Shown here: piece after piece, positions 1 to 6,960 of the stretch
How positions within the stretch are numbered: the stretch's first letter is position 1
Layout: every line of letters begins with the position of its first letter
Origin: Natronohydrobacter sp.
GTDB lineage: Bacteria > Pseudomonadota > Alphaproteobacteria > Rhodobacterales > Rhodobacteraceae
Assembly (NCBI GenBank): GCA_007118445.1
Contig: SKRP01000059.1
Coordinates: forward strand, 1-14,850
DNA length: 14,850 bases
Direction: 5' to 3'
Position numbers and translations under genes: made by a program
Notes under the pieces: model-generated
What the model saw: the letters and a program-made list of their open reading frames with translations, nothing else
What the model was told of the DNA's origin: nothing
The model's database searches: none

Positions 1-527
1 ATCAATTCACGCGGCAGGGCGCGGATGAAATTACGCATGAAGAGCGTGCAGAACCCGGTCTGAAAGGCGATATGGAACAGCACCAGCCCCATGCGCGTGT
101 CATAAAGCCCCATATTCACAGTCAGATCGCGCACCGGCACCATCAGGATCTGGAAAGGCACGAAATTGCCCGCCACGAACATGAAGAAGATCCAGATATT
201 GCCCCGGAAGCGATACACCCCCAGCGCAAAGCCTGTCATGCACGAAAGCGCCACAGCCCCGATGACAGTCGGCACTGTGATGAAGACCGAGTTGAGCAGG
301 TAGCGCGGCATCGCGCTGTCGGTGAAAACGCGGGCATAATTCTCGAAACCCGCGAAGGTTGACGGCCAGCCCCAGAGATTGCCTTGCGTGAAATCGGCAT
401 CCGGCTTGACCGAGAAGAGCGCGACCATCAGGAGCGGCAGCAACCATAGGGTCAGCGCAATGGGCAAGAGCGCCTTGTAGGTGTTTTGCACAGCGGCAGA
501 GCGGCGTTCGACCGGGGTGGGGAACAT
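1..527 (-). CDS. Carbohydrate ABC transporter permease, MalG-like (3' end outside window)
   Basis: Second inner-membrane permease of a sugar importer (binding-protein-dependent transport, MalG/LacG class). The 175 visible codons begin MFPTPVERRSAA and contain a first membrane helix at about residues 18-41, a periplasmic loop with the usual F-x-NY element (FENYARVF), then a helix with TVPTVIGAVALSCMTGFALG and further hydrophobic stretches. The fragment ends in RNFIRALPREL, which in this family directly precedes the EAA loop that docks the ATPase; that loop and the last helices lie beyond the left edge. The ATG at 527 is 3 bp after the stop of the upstream permease gene, so the two are translated as a unit. 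A GGGGGG tract about 9 bases before the ATG can serve as Shine-Dalgarno. The family call is secure; the substrate is not known. Confidence 0.9.
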   Translation of the reverse strand, partial: MFPTPVERRSAAVQNTYKALLPIALTLWLLPLLMVALFSVKPDADFTQGNLWGWPSTFAGFENYARVFTDSAMPRYLLNSVFITVPTVIGAVALSCMTGFALGVYRFRGNIWIFFMFVAGNFVPFQILMVPVRDLTVNMGLYDTRMGLVLFHIAFQTGFCTLFMRNFIRALPREL

Positions 528-530
528 GGC

Positions 531-1457
531 TCAGACCCCCCGCTCTTCGCGCCACATGCGCCACAGGAAGAAGGCGATATAGACCATCATGATCAAAAAC
601 AGGATCACGGCAATCGCAGCGCCATAGCCCATGCGGAAGCCGTATTCCGATAGCGAGACCTCGAACATGTAATAGGCCAGCACGCGGGACGACCCGAAGG
701 GCCCGCCATTGGTCATGACGCTGATCATGTCGAAACTGCGCAGCGCGCCGATGACCGTGACCACGACGGCGATGAATGTGGCAGGGCGCAGTTGCGGCAG
801 GATCACATACCACAGCATTTTCCAGCCCTTGGCCCCGTCCAGCCGCGCGGCCTCGACCTGTTCGGGATCGACCGCGTTCAGACCTGTCAGATACAGGATC
901 ATGCAATAGGCGACCTGCGGCCAGAGCCCGGCGGCGATGATGCCATAAGTGACTGTATTCGGGTTGCCAAGGATATTGACCGGCCCTGCGCCGAACAGCC
1001 CAAGGATGGGGTTCAGAAGCCCGATGGAGGGGTTGTAGAACCACGCGAAGACCAGCCCGACCACAACCTGAGAAATCACGAACGGGAAGAAAAACAGAGA
1101 CTTGTAGAGCCTGATGCCACGGACCTGCTGGTTGAGAAACAGCGCAATGAACAGCCCGCCGGGGATCGCCAGAAGATAGAGCAGCAACCAGCGCAGATTG
1201 TTCCAGAGCGACGTGTAGAAAGCCGGATCATCGAAGAGGCGTTCGTAATTCTGTATCCCGATATAGCGCGCCTCGCCCAGGCCATCCCAGCGATAGAGGC
1301 TGATATGGAAGCTCTGGAAAATCGGGAAAATCACATAAACCGCGAAAAAGGCGATGCCGGGGGCCAGAAACAGCCATGGCGCAAGCCGCATCTGGTTGCG
1401 TTGCCAGAAGCTGCGCGCAGGCGGTGGGGCAGTGTCCGAGAGAGAAGGTGCGGCCAT
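531..1457 (-). CDS. Carbohydrate ABC transporter permease, MalF-like
   Basis: First inner-membrane permease of the sugar importer, about 308 residues. After a short proline-rich cytosolic tail (to about residue 20), the first helix reads APWLFLAPGIAFFAVYVIFP, followed by the family elements FHISLYRWDG and NYERLF. About six helices can be traced. The cytoplasmic EAA loop is present around residues 202-225 (EAARLDGAKGWKMLWYVILP), with the conserved glycine that contacts the ATPase. The frame is open back to a GTG at 1508, but that codon lies inside a GC-rich hairpin and adds a tail with no family resemblance, so the ATG at 1457 is preferred; its ribosome site is weak. It lies between the binding-protein gene (76-bp gap with the hairpin) and the second permease (3-bp gap). 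Confidence 0.93.
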   Translation of the reverse strand: MAAPSLSDTAPPPARSFWQRNQMRLAPWLFLAPGIAFFAVYVIFPIFQSFHISLYRWDGLGEARYIGIQNYERLFDDPAFYTSLWNNLRWLLLYLLAIPGGLFIALFLNQQVRGIRLYKSLFFFPFVISQVVVGLVFAWFYNPSIGLLNPILGLFGAGPVNILGNPNTVTYGIIAAGLWPQVAYCMILYLTGLNAVDPEQVEAARLDGAKGWKMLWYVILPQLRPATFIAVVVTVIGALRSFDMISVMTNGGPFGSSRVLAYYMFEVSLSEYGFRMGYGAAIAVILFLIMMVYIAFFLWRMWREERGV

Positions 1458-1485
1458 TTTCCAGCCTGTAATTGATCGGGAAACA

Positions 1486-1515
1486 CGCCGGGGCAGCCCG
1501 AGAGCCACCCCGGCG
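1486..1515 (-). promoter_or_regulatory. GC-rich hairpin between binding-protein and permease genes
   Basis: Perfect 8-bp inverted repeat CGCCGGGG (1486-1493) and CCCCGGCG (1508-1515) with a 14-base loop, placed 18 bp after the binding-protein stop and about 28 bp before the permease ATG. There is no real T-run after it in the direction of transcription, so it is more likely an mRNA-stabilising or partially terminating structure than a full terminator. Such elements between binding-protein and permease genes commonly allow more binding protein than permease to be made; that role is inferred here. Confidence 0.6.
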
Positions 1516-1533
1516 GTCGGGAGGAAACGCTTG

Positions 1534-2781
1534 TCAGTCTTCCAGAATCCGCTGGCGCACGCTTTCCAGCCGGTTCAGGATCGCATCCAGATTGTCGGGC
1601 AAGACCATGAATTCCTGAAAGCCCTCCATGCCCGCGCTGGCCATTTCGGCATCGGCGTCACGGTCGAAGAACTGCGCGATACCGCCAGTCGCATTCGACA
1701 GCATCTCGAAGCCGGCCTGAATGAACTTGTCATCGGCGACTTGCGCCTGGCTGTTGATCGGCAATTGCCCCAGCACTTCATTGGCGATGGTCTGGTTCTC
1801 GGCACTCGCCACATATTGCAGGAAGGCGCGTGCAGCTTCCTTGTTCTGGGCCTGCGCCGGGATGTGCAGCGTATCGGTGGGCGCGTCTTCGGCCATCGGG
1901 ATGCCGGGGGTGATCTCCGGGAACTGGTAGAAGCCGAGCGTGTCATCGGTCAGGCCCGCATCGCGCAATGGCTCGACAATGAAATTGCCCATCAGATAGG
2001 CGGCCGCCTGCCCATTGACCAGATAGGGCTGCGCCTCCTGCCATGTATAGGCCGTGTGGTTGTCGATGAAGGCCCCCATGTCGAGCAGGGTGCGCCAATT
2101 GGCGAAGGTTTCGCGCACGCGGTCATCCGTCCAGGGGATTTCATTGGCGGTGAGCGCCATATGGAAGTCATAGCCATGGGTGCGCAGGTTCAGATAGTCG
2201 AACCAGCCGCCTGCGGTCCACAGAAAGCGCGTGCCGATGGCGTAGCATTTGCGGCCCGATGCGAGGATCGCCTCGCAATTTGCCAGCTCTTCCTCCCAGG
2301 TGGCGGCAGGCGTCAGGCCAAGTTCTTCATAGATATCCGAGCGGTAATAGATGCCCCACTGGTAATAGGTATAGGGCACGCCCCATTGTCTGCCGTCGAG
2401 TGTCAATGCCGGACGGGTCGAGGCCAGCTCTTCCCCCATCGGGCCATCCCACAGGTCCGAGACATCCTCGAACAGACCCGCCGCAACATAAGGCCGCATC
2501 CGGTTGCCCGCATACCAGCCATTCACATCGGGGGCATTGGCGGTCAGGTAATTGCGGATCTGGGTCTTGTTGGCCTCGCGGTCGATCAGGGTCAGCTCGA
2601 TATTCAGATCAGGATGCATCTCCTGAAAGCGCTCGACCATGCCCTCGATGGCGGCGCGCGGCGCAGGGTTCTGGTCATTGAAGAAGATGCGCAGATCGCC
2701 GGTCAGATCGGCGCTGGCAGGCAGGGCCAGAGCTGTTGTCAGCGCCAGCACCGAGGCCGCGCCCGTGAATGTGAACCGCAT
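1534..2781 (-). CDS. Sugar ABC transporter periplasmic substrate-binding protein
   Basis: Extracellular solute-binding protein of family 1 (UgpB/MalE class), 415 residues, delivering a carbohydrate to the two permeases encoded downstream. A Sec signal peptide is clear: MRFTF, a hydrophobic core and an ALPASA cleavage site after residue 24; no lipobox cysteine, so it should be a free periplasmic protein. The mature protein shows the class pattern: an opening beta strand (DLRIFF), MVERFQEMHPDLNIELTLID, a central WGVPYTYYQWGIYYRSDIYEELGL-type ligand-cleft region (about 133-156) and a C-terminal ENQTIANEVLGQLPINSQA. Two cysteines 10 residues apart (169, 179) could form a disulfide. The start at 2781 is chosen because GGGAGGAAAAC precedes it ideally; an ATG-less upstream extension to 2805 would destroy the signal peptide. 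First gene of the leftward operon. Substrate unknown. Confidence 0.93.
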   Translation of the reverse strand: MRFTFTGAASVLALTTALALPASADLTGDLRIFFNDQNPAPRAAIEGMVERFQEMHPDLNIELTLIDREANKTQIRNYLTANAPDVNGWYAGNRMRPYVAAGLFEDVSDLWDGPMGEELASTRPALTLDGRQWGVPYTYYQWGIYYRSDIYEELGLTPAATWEEELANCEAILASGRKCYAIGTRFLWTAGGWFDYLNLRTHGYDFHMALTANEIPWTDDRVRETFANWRTLLDMGAFIDNHTAYTWQEAQPYLVNGQAAAYLMGNFIVEPLRDAGLTDDTLGFYQFPEITPGIPMAEDAPTDTLHIPAQAQNKEAARAFLQYVASAENQTIANEVLGQLPINSQAQVADDKFIQAGFEMLSNATGGIAQFFDRDADAEMASAGMEGFQEFMVLPDNLDAILNRLESVRQRILED

Positions 2782-2797
2782 GTTTTCCTCCCTTATC

Positions 2798-2816
2798 GGT
2801 TTCACTATTTGGAACC
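2798..2816. promoter_or_regulatory. Operator-like palindrome in the divergent gap
   Basis: GGTTTC-N7-GGAACC, an inverted repeat with 6-bp arms and one mismatch, 19 bp overall. It sits between the putative leftward -10 (2835-2840) and the binding-protein ATG, where a bound repressor would block transcription of the transporter. IclR-family proteins bind short palindromes of this size and the gene for one is adjacent, so it is the natural candidate ligand; the link is inferred. Confidence 0.4.
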
Positions 2817-2828
2817 TGTTTTTACATA

Positions 2829-2857
2829 TTGAAAATGATGAAATGACTGGCTAGGCT
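2829..2857 (+). promoter_or_regulatory. Candidate promoter of the iclR-type regulator/ATPase unit
   Basis: TTGAAA (2829-2834), 17 bp, TAGGCT (2852-2857). The -35 is five of six, the -10 only three of six, so this is a weak candidate. It is interleaved with the opposing promoter, an arrangement typical of divergent regulator/target pairs. Confidence 0.35.
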
Positions 2858-2864
2858 TTGTCAA
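2835..2864 (-). promoter_or_regulatory. Candidate promoter of the binding-protein/permease operon
   Basis: On the minus strand a perfect sigma-70 -35 box TTGACA (2859-2864) is followed after 18 bp by CATCAT (2835-2840), matching four of six -10 positions. The predicted transcript start is near 2828, about 47 bases before the binding-protein ATG. The element overlaps the candidate rightward promoter, so polymerase could not occupy both at once. Confidence 0.5.
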
Positions 2865-2892
2865 GAATTTGTTGCAGGCGGGCAGGGGCCGC

Positions 2893-3699
2893 ATGACCAC
2901 ATCGCCATCTGACGGGACAGTTGCCAAGGCGCTCGACGTGCTCGACCTGGTGGCCGCGCATGAGCGGCCGGTGCGGTTTTCCGATCTGCTCGATCAAAGC
3001 CCCTTCCCCAAGGCTACGCTTTATCGCCTGTTGCAGACGCTGGTCAGTCAGGGAATGCTGTCTTTCGACCCGGAGCGCGGGGTCTACAGTATCGGCATCC
3101 GTCTGGTGCGGCTGGCGCATGTCGCCTGGCAGCACAGCTCGCTCGCCCCGGTCGCGCGTGCGCATCTCGACCGGCTGTCAGAGCAGGTAGGCGAGACCGT
3201 GCATCTGGCGCAACTCGACAATGCGCAGGTGCTGTATGTCGACAAGCGCAATGCCCGCGACCCGGTGCGCATGTATTCGCAGGCGGGCAAGGTGGGGCCG
3301 GCCTATTGCACCGGTGTCGGCAAGGCGATGCTTGCCTTCCTGCCCGAGGCGCAACTGCCCGCGATCCTTGCGCAGCAGAGCTGGCACCGCTTCACCGAGA
3401 AGACCCTCACCACGCCCGCGGCACTGCGCGCCGAACTCGCGGCGATCCGGGCGCGGGGCCATGCTTTCGACGACGAAGAGCATGAACCGGGGATCATCTG
3501 CGTGGCTGTGCCGATCCTGTCCTCGGGCGGCTCGGTGCTCGGGGCGCTGTCGATCACCTCGACCACTGCGCGCACGGATCTGGCTGCGCTGGACGCACTG
3601 GCCCCCGAGCTGCGCGCGATTGCCCGGACCATCGGCGCGGAAACCGAAACCTGGCGCTTTCCCGAAGAAATTGCCCATCACAGCCGAAAGAGGGCCTGA
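2893..3699 (+). CDS. IclR-family transcriptional regulator
   Basis: Cytosolic DNA-binding regulator of 268 residues, the usual IclR length. N-terminal winged helix at about 8-65 (TVAKALDVLDLV; recognition helix region PKATLYRLLQTLVSQGML; wing GVYSIG). The C-terminal effector domain (about 80-255) carries family marks: ETVHLAQLDN, VLYVDK, the AYCTGVGKAMLAFLP segment and EPGIICVAVPILSSGGSVLGALSIT. A TTG start at 2869 is possible, but the ATG at 2893 is preferred because AGGGG lies just before it and the domain begins soon after. It is transcribed divergently from the binding protein/permease genes and ends 3 bp before the ATPase gene, so it most likely controls the whole locus in response to the transported sugar or a metabolite of it. 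Repressor versus activator cannot be decided from sequence. Confidence 0.92.
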   Translation: MTTSPSDGTVAKALDVLDLVAAHERPVRFSDLLDQSPFPKATLYRLLQTLVSQGMLSFDPERGVYSIGIRLVRLAHVAWQHSSLAPVARAHLDRLSEQVGETVHLAQLDNAQVLYVDKRNARDPVRMYSQAGKVGPAYCTGVGKAMLAFLPEAQLPAILAQQSWHRFTEKTLTTPAALRAELAAIRARGHAFDDEEHEPGIICVAVPILSSGGSVLGALSITSTTARTDLAALDALAPELRAIARTIGAETETWRFPEEIAHHSRKRA

Positions 3700-3702
3700 T
3701 CC

Positions 3703-4767
<1,065 letters not shown>

Positions 4768-4829
4768 TCGCCGGGCGGGGGCTTGCTCATTTGCTCAGCC
4801 GGGTCCGTTATGCGCAGGCCAGCACGCGC

Positions 4830-4867
4830 AGTCCCGGTGCATCCAGCCTGCCGAGCGGACCGGGACT
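4830..4867. terminator. Strong stem-loop downstream of the ATPase gene, possible terminator
   Basis: Perfect 9-bp inverted repeat AGTCCCGGT (4830-4838) and ACCGGGACT (4859-4867) with a 20-base spacer; GCG/CGC on the outer side extends the stem across a one-base bulge. It begins 63 bp after the ATPase stop. A T-rich tract (CCCTTTTAC) follows only about 20 bases later, so it is not a canonical intrinsic terminator and could equally be a binding site or a 3'-end stabilising hairpin. Confidence 0.4.
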
Positions 4868-5137
4868 CGCAGTGATTCTCTGTTGCGCGATCCCTTTTAC
4901 AGCTTAGGGTAGAGCGTGAACATGCATCCATGGTTTCCGATCCGTAACAAGATCGATGGCCTGCGGGTTATTGTGCTGAAGTGGGAAACAAATCTGCATC
5001 GGGTTGCTCAGATTGCCCGGATATGCCCTGTTTTCGCCATAATGATAAGGTAGACATTCGCAAATAATGTTATAACCGCAATCGGGGTCTTGCGCCTGTG
5101 ATGCCGGATGGATTGCACGGGTGATATTTGGGTTGGG

Positions 5138-5155
5138 TGCAGATATCTGTCTGCA
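5138..5155. promoter_or_regulatory. Nested palindrome upstream of the Hint gene
   Basis: TGCAGA-TATCTG-TCTGCA: perfect 6-bp arms (5138-5143, 5150-5155) around a 6-base centre, overlapping a second perfect palindrome CAGATATCTG (5140-5149). It ends 27 bp before the ATG of the Hint gene. Either a protein-binding site or an mRNA hairpin near the ribosome site is possible; the role is not known. Confidence 0.35.
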
Positions 5156-5182
5156 GCTCAGGTTTTGGGAAGGTGAAGAGCG

Positions 5183-6268
5183 ATGCCATTGGTAACGATT
5201 AGCGACCTGATCTGGACGCGCGGTCCAGAGGTGACGACAGAGACGGAACTTGGAACGACATACACATATGATGCGGACCCCGACCTGTCGGAACTGAAAG
5301 GCGTGCTGAACGGCCTTGAGTTCGAAACGCCCGAAGACACGTTCGGCAATGTGATCCCGGTCGGCTCGACAGTCGAGATCGATGGTGTGACCTACACCTT
5401 GTCCGGCGTGCATGAATTCTGGGGCACCTATACCAAGCTTGACCCCGAAACCGGCGAGACCTTTACCCAGCAGGGCCAGACCGTCGCACTGACACTGGAA
5501 GCGCCTGATGGCAGCACGATCAATTTCCTGTCGCCCTCGGACACGTTCAATGTCGATGATCCCTGGCAGCCGGGGGCGATCCTGAGCATCGAAGTGTCTT
5601 CGACACCATTCGACGCTGGCTCGATCAACCTGACGCCGGATAGCGATGACAACAAACTGGGCGAAGACAAGGACGTCGAAATTCCCTGCTTTGTCGCCGG
5701 CACATTGATCGACACCGCAGAAGGGCGCAAACCGGTCGAGGCGCTGCAACCTGGCGATCTGATCCTGACCCGCGACCATGGCTATCTGCCGCTGGTCTGG
5801 ACCGGGCAGCGCAGCATCGATGCAGTTGAGCTGGCGGCGCAGCCCGATTATGCAGCGGTCATGATCCGCGCCGGGGCGCTGGGACTGAACACGCCCGAAG
5901 TGGATACGCGGGTTTCCCCGGCGCATCGGGTTCTGGTCTGCGGATCGCGCGCGGAAGTGTTGTTCGGCGAAAAGGAAGTGCTTGTGCCTGCGGGCCTTCT
6001 GTTGGGCCAGCCGGGGATCGAGCGCGACACAGGGCCGGTCTGCTATGTCCATATCCTGTTCGACTCGCATCAGATCGTTCTGGGCGACGGAATGTGGAGC
6101 GAAAGCTTCCAGCCTGCTGATCACTCGCTTGATGGTCTGGGCGAGGAACAGCGCGTCGAGATTCTGGCCCTCTTCCCCGAACTGTCCGACCGCAAGGGGC
6201 AGGCGGCCTACAGATCCGCGCGGATGACGTTGAAAGCCCATGAGGCCCGCCTGCTTTTCGCGGCCTGA
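5183..6268 (+). CDS. Hint-domain (Hint_2 type) protein, possible autoprocessing
   Basis: Protein of 361 residues. Residues 1-168 are an acidic, threonine-rich, beta-prone region that I do not recognise. From C169 a Hedgehog/intein-type Hint_2 domain begins: CFVAGTLIDTAEGRKPVEAL (169-188), LQPGDLILTRDHGY, the block with VSPAHRVLV (244-252, H248) and a C-terminal CYVHILFDSHQIVLGDGMWSES segment (287-308). In Hint domains the first cysteine performs an N-S acyl shift and the TxxH-like histidine assists; both are present, so cleavage between P168 and C169 is plausible. The domain is common in Rhodobacterales proteins, often next to secreted repeat regions. There is no N-terminal signal peptide; export, if any, would need another route such as type I. 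The ATG at 5183 follows GGGAAGGTGAAGAGCG. Monocistronic, with its own terminator. Biological role unknown. Confidence 0.82.
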   Translation: MPLVTISDLIWTRGPEVTTETELGTTYTYDADPDLSELKGVLNGLEFETPEDTFGNVIPVGSTVEIDGVTYTLSGVHEFWGTYTKLDPETGETFTQQGQTVALTLEAPDGSTINFLSPSDTFNVDDPWQPGAILSIEVSSTPFDAGSINLTPDSDDNKLGEDKDVEIPCFVAGTLIDTAEGRKPVEALQPGDLILTRDHGYLPLVWTGQRSIDAVELAAQPDYAAVMIRAGALGLNTPEVDTRVSPAHRVLVCGSRAEVLFGEKEVLVPAGLLLGQPGIERDTGPVCYVHILFDSHQIVLGDGMWSESFQPADHSLDGLGEEQRVEILALFPELSDRKGQAAYRSARMTLKAHEARLLFAA

Positions 6269-6293
6269 AACACGCGCTTGCCGTCATGATCAG

Positions 6294-6322
6294 CGCCCCG
6301 CAATCTGCGGGGCGTTTGCTTT
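6294..6322 (+). terminator. Rho-independent terminator of the Hint gene
   Basis: Perfect 8-bp stem CGCCCCGC (6294-6301)/GCGGGGCG (6307-6314), 5-base loop AATCT, followed by TTTGCTTT. It starts 25 bp after the Hint stop codon and isolates that gene from the following one. Confidence 0.85.
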
Positions 6323-6406
6323 GCAGCTTCATGCGCATTCAGGCCGTTCGAGGGCTGGACAGTCTCTGTCACTCAGGGCAATCTATCGGCAAAGAGGGAG
6401 TATTCC

Positions 6407-6847
6407 ATGCCCGCAACAAAGCGCCGCAGTAGTCTTGTCATCATTTTCGGGATTGTTGGCCTGTTCTGGTTCGCCTTTCACGCTGTCGAATATGTCTTCG
6501 AACGCTACGAGGCGCTTGGCCAGATGCTGGCCTTGCCAGAGCCAATGGGGCTTGGCGGCTTGTTCGATCTCATGCCGCAATGGGCAGCGATCGCGCTGAC
6601 CGCGACCATCTGGCTCGGGCTTCTGGGGACGATCCTGCTGCTGTTGCGCGATCGCGCCTCGGTGCTGGTGCTGTCGCTGACCCTGCTCGCGGCGCTGGTC
6701 ACTCTGGCTTGGGGTGTGCTCGCAATGTCTCAGGGGCTGACCGCGCTGGGCAACGTCCAGCCGCTGTTCTTTGGTGCCGGGCAGGCGGCCATGGTCTTCG
6801 GCCTGTGGCTCTATGCAAGGACGGCCAAGCGCTACGACGTGCTCTGA
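6407..6847 (+). CDS. Small four-helix inner-membrane protein of unknown function
   Basis: Protein of 146 residues with a basic N-terminus (MPATKRRSS) and four hydrophobic segments: about 9-30 (VIIFGIVGLFWFAFHAVEYVF), 58-80 (AAIALTATIWLGLLGTILLL), 84-107 (VLVLSLTLLAALVTLAWGVLA) and 118-137 (PLFFGAGQAAMVFGLWLY). The positive-inside pattern puts both ends in the cytosol. The first loop contains the YEALGQMLALPEPM stretch before a W in helix two, a layout I associate with small four-helix proteins often loosely labelled sugar transporters in marine bacteria; that label has no visible basis here. The ATG has a good AGAGGGAG ribosome site. It follows a terminator and precedes the cysteine synthase gene by 113 bp, with no clear terminator between, so cotranscription is possible. 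Confidence 0.75.
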   Translation: MPATKRRSSLVIIFGIVGLFWFAFHAVEYVFERYEALGQMLALPEPMGLGGLFDLMPQWAAIALTATIWLGLLGTILLLLRDRASVLVLSLTLLAALVTLAWGVLAMSQGLTALGNVQPLFFGAGQAAMVFGLWLYARTAKRYDVL

Positions 6848-6960
6848 GATCTGTTCTCTATCGCTCACGGTCGCGGCATTGTCAGCCAGAGCTGCGTCGG
6901 CAAGCTTGCAATCGCGCTCCTTCTCGCTGAGGGTGCGCCGCGTTGATATCGGAGTCTGAC

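Larger units (their letters stand above)
4768..5182. other. 415-bp gene-free stretch with an AT-rich right half
   Basis: No convincing gene. The left part (to about 4890) is GC-rich like the flanking genes and holds a short direct repeat TTGCTCA-T-TTGCTCA (4783-4797) and a strong inverted repeat (4830-4867). From about 4895 to 5130 the composition becomes markedly AT-richer, with -10-like hexamers such as AATAAT (5063-5068) and TATAAC (5071-5076), but no partner -35 at good spacing. It must contain the promoter of the downstream Hint gene. A palindrome lies at 5138-5155. Confidence 0.6.

Noticed and set aside
1458..1508. GTG at 1508 as the start of the MalF-like permease
   Set aside because: It lies within the inter-gene hairpin and the extra 17 residues do not look like the family; the ATG at 1457 is more likely.
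1354..2832. Open frame of 492 codons opposite the binding-protein gene
   Set aside because: Antisense shadow of a clear solute-binding protein gene with signal peptide and ribosome site.
4922..5053. Possible 43-residue gene beginning MHPWFPIRNK in the AT-rich gap
   Set aside because: No good ribosome site at the ATG, no recognisable family and no sign of coding bias; conservation would be needed to accept it.
4904..6241. Minus-strand open frame of 445 codons over the Hint gene and the AT-rich gap
   Set aside because: Its composition (many R, Q, H, D) and complete overlap with the Hint gene mark it as a shadow; its N-terminal end has no ribosome site.
6900..6909. Perfect palindrome GCAAGCTTGC upstream of the cysteine synthase gene
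   Set aside because: Ten-base palindromes occur by chance in a window this size and nothing else around it suggests an operator.
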